Shown here in pieces: positions 63,857 through 64,000 of a DNA stretch of 64,000 nucleotides (positions are counted from its first letter, which is position 1; every line of letters begins with the position of its first letter). The translations under genes and the position numbers were made by a program. This DNA is from DATFKA01 sp042095835 (GTDB lineage: Bacteria > Bacteroidota > Bacteroidia > Chitinophagales > Saprospiraceae). The notes under the pieces were generated by a model. It searched no databases, was not told the origin of the DNA, and worked only from the letters and a program-made list of their open reading frames with translations. The stretch is from assembly GCA_042095835.1 (NCBI GenBank), contig JBELML010000012.1, positions 18,315-82,314 on the forward strand. The letters run 5' to 3'.

Positions 63857-64000
63857 TTAGCATCTTATTTACGCTAGGGCAAACGCATTAAAATAAAAAC
63901 TTAAAAAGAAATGCTTATTACTCGAAATTAAGTGTGAAAAAGTTGATAAGCGAAGTGCGGGATGCCGCCTAGGCATTGTCTGAGCGGAGCGAGTTTGGCT
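63857..64000. other. Right-edge non-coding stretch
   Basis: 144 bp after the LytS-type gene with no gene start visible. GC-rich segment GATGCCGCCTAGGCATTGTC near 63961 has a short inverted pair (GCCGCCTAGGC area) and may be the start of a repeat. Confidence 0.3.

Noticed and set aside
63937..64000. Fourth MITE-like copy at the right edge
   Set aside because: The AGTAAC/GTTACT ends and the TTTTGATCGAGAAG core are absent; only a short GC-rich inverted pair is seen.

Overview
The window comes from a Bacteroidota chromosome, most likely a Saprospiria/Lewinella-type marine or gliding bacterium. The grounds are: a type IX secretion (T9SS) C-terminal sorting domain on a multidomain secreted protein; TonB receptors with a carboxypeptidase-regulatory-like N-terminal domain; a 287-residue RpoD of the short Bacteroidota type; the paired DUF1800/DUF1501 genes; GEVED, DUF3810, DUF1573 and DUF4369 proteins; LytS/LytTR signalling; and TAnnTTTG promoter-like elements just upstream of several genes. 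The DNA is moderately AT-rich and densely coded. I saw no rRNA, tRNA, CRISPR array, intact insertion sequence or prophage.

Layout. 0-10 kb: the end of a short asparaginase-fold gene, a TonB-dependent outer-membrane barrel, a LytS-type kinase with its LytTR regulator, a HIT protein, a siroheme-synthase N-domain protein, a PorE-like TPR/beta-propeller protein ending in two SPOR domains, and a MOSC plus ACT-domain pair. 10-19 kb: a frameshifted GEVED adhesin remnant, then a surface operon (DUF1800, DUF1501 with a dockerin-like tail, and a 1203-residue T9SS protein with a cohesin-like head) bracketed by two copies of a ~318 bp non-coding repeat. 19-29 kb: housekeeping genes (cytochrome oxidase subunit III, a degenerate PurL-like protein, a TlpA thioredoxin, lpxB, surE, hemH, rpoD). 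29-36.5 kb: ankyrin protein, sortilin/BNR propeller protein, an S4 RNA-binding protein without a normal start codon, YbbR, YajC, DUF1573. 36.8-46.9 kb: GH15 glucoamylase-like enzyme, aroK, DUF429 protein, a Clp-type AAA+ ATPase fused to a release-factor-like module, ctlX, a queuosine-precursor transporter, a small beta-barrel, a purine-rich low-complexity tract, SUI1 and Spo0M-like genes. 47.5-51 kb: a large Oar-like TonB receptor. 51.2-56.2 kb: a one-chain fusion of a PsiD/phosphatidylserine-decarboxylase-type pyruvoyl enzyme with a tyrosinase, followed by a TauE/DsbD_2-type membrane protein that may handle copper, and a GDPD lipoprotein. 56.4-64 kb: DUF3810, thioredoxin, DUF58, fructose-bisphosphate aldolase, a serine hydrolase and a second LytS-type kinase.

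The two most unusual genes are at 51248-53956 and 39700-42933. The first carries a self-processing decarboxylase (GGS site) and a complete six-histidine type-3 copper centre in one polypeptide, beside a possible copper transporter. This arrangement could convert an aromatic amino acid to a catecholamine-like or quinone product. The second is a double-ring Clp/Hsp100 ATPase whose first ring has lost its Walker B acidic pair. Its C-terminal ~300 residues resemble RF2, but the GGQ and SPF regions are missing, suggesting a ribosome- or nascent-chain-directed unfoldase.

Three kinds of repeat are visible: a 160-183 bp AGTAAC...GTTACT MITE-like element (three copies), the ~318 bp repeat (two copies), and the low-complexity tract near 45.8-46.0 kb. 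All family assignments come from reading the translated sequence and from memory of the families; no database search was run.
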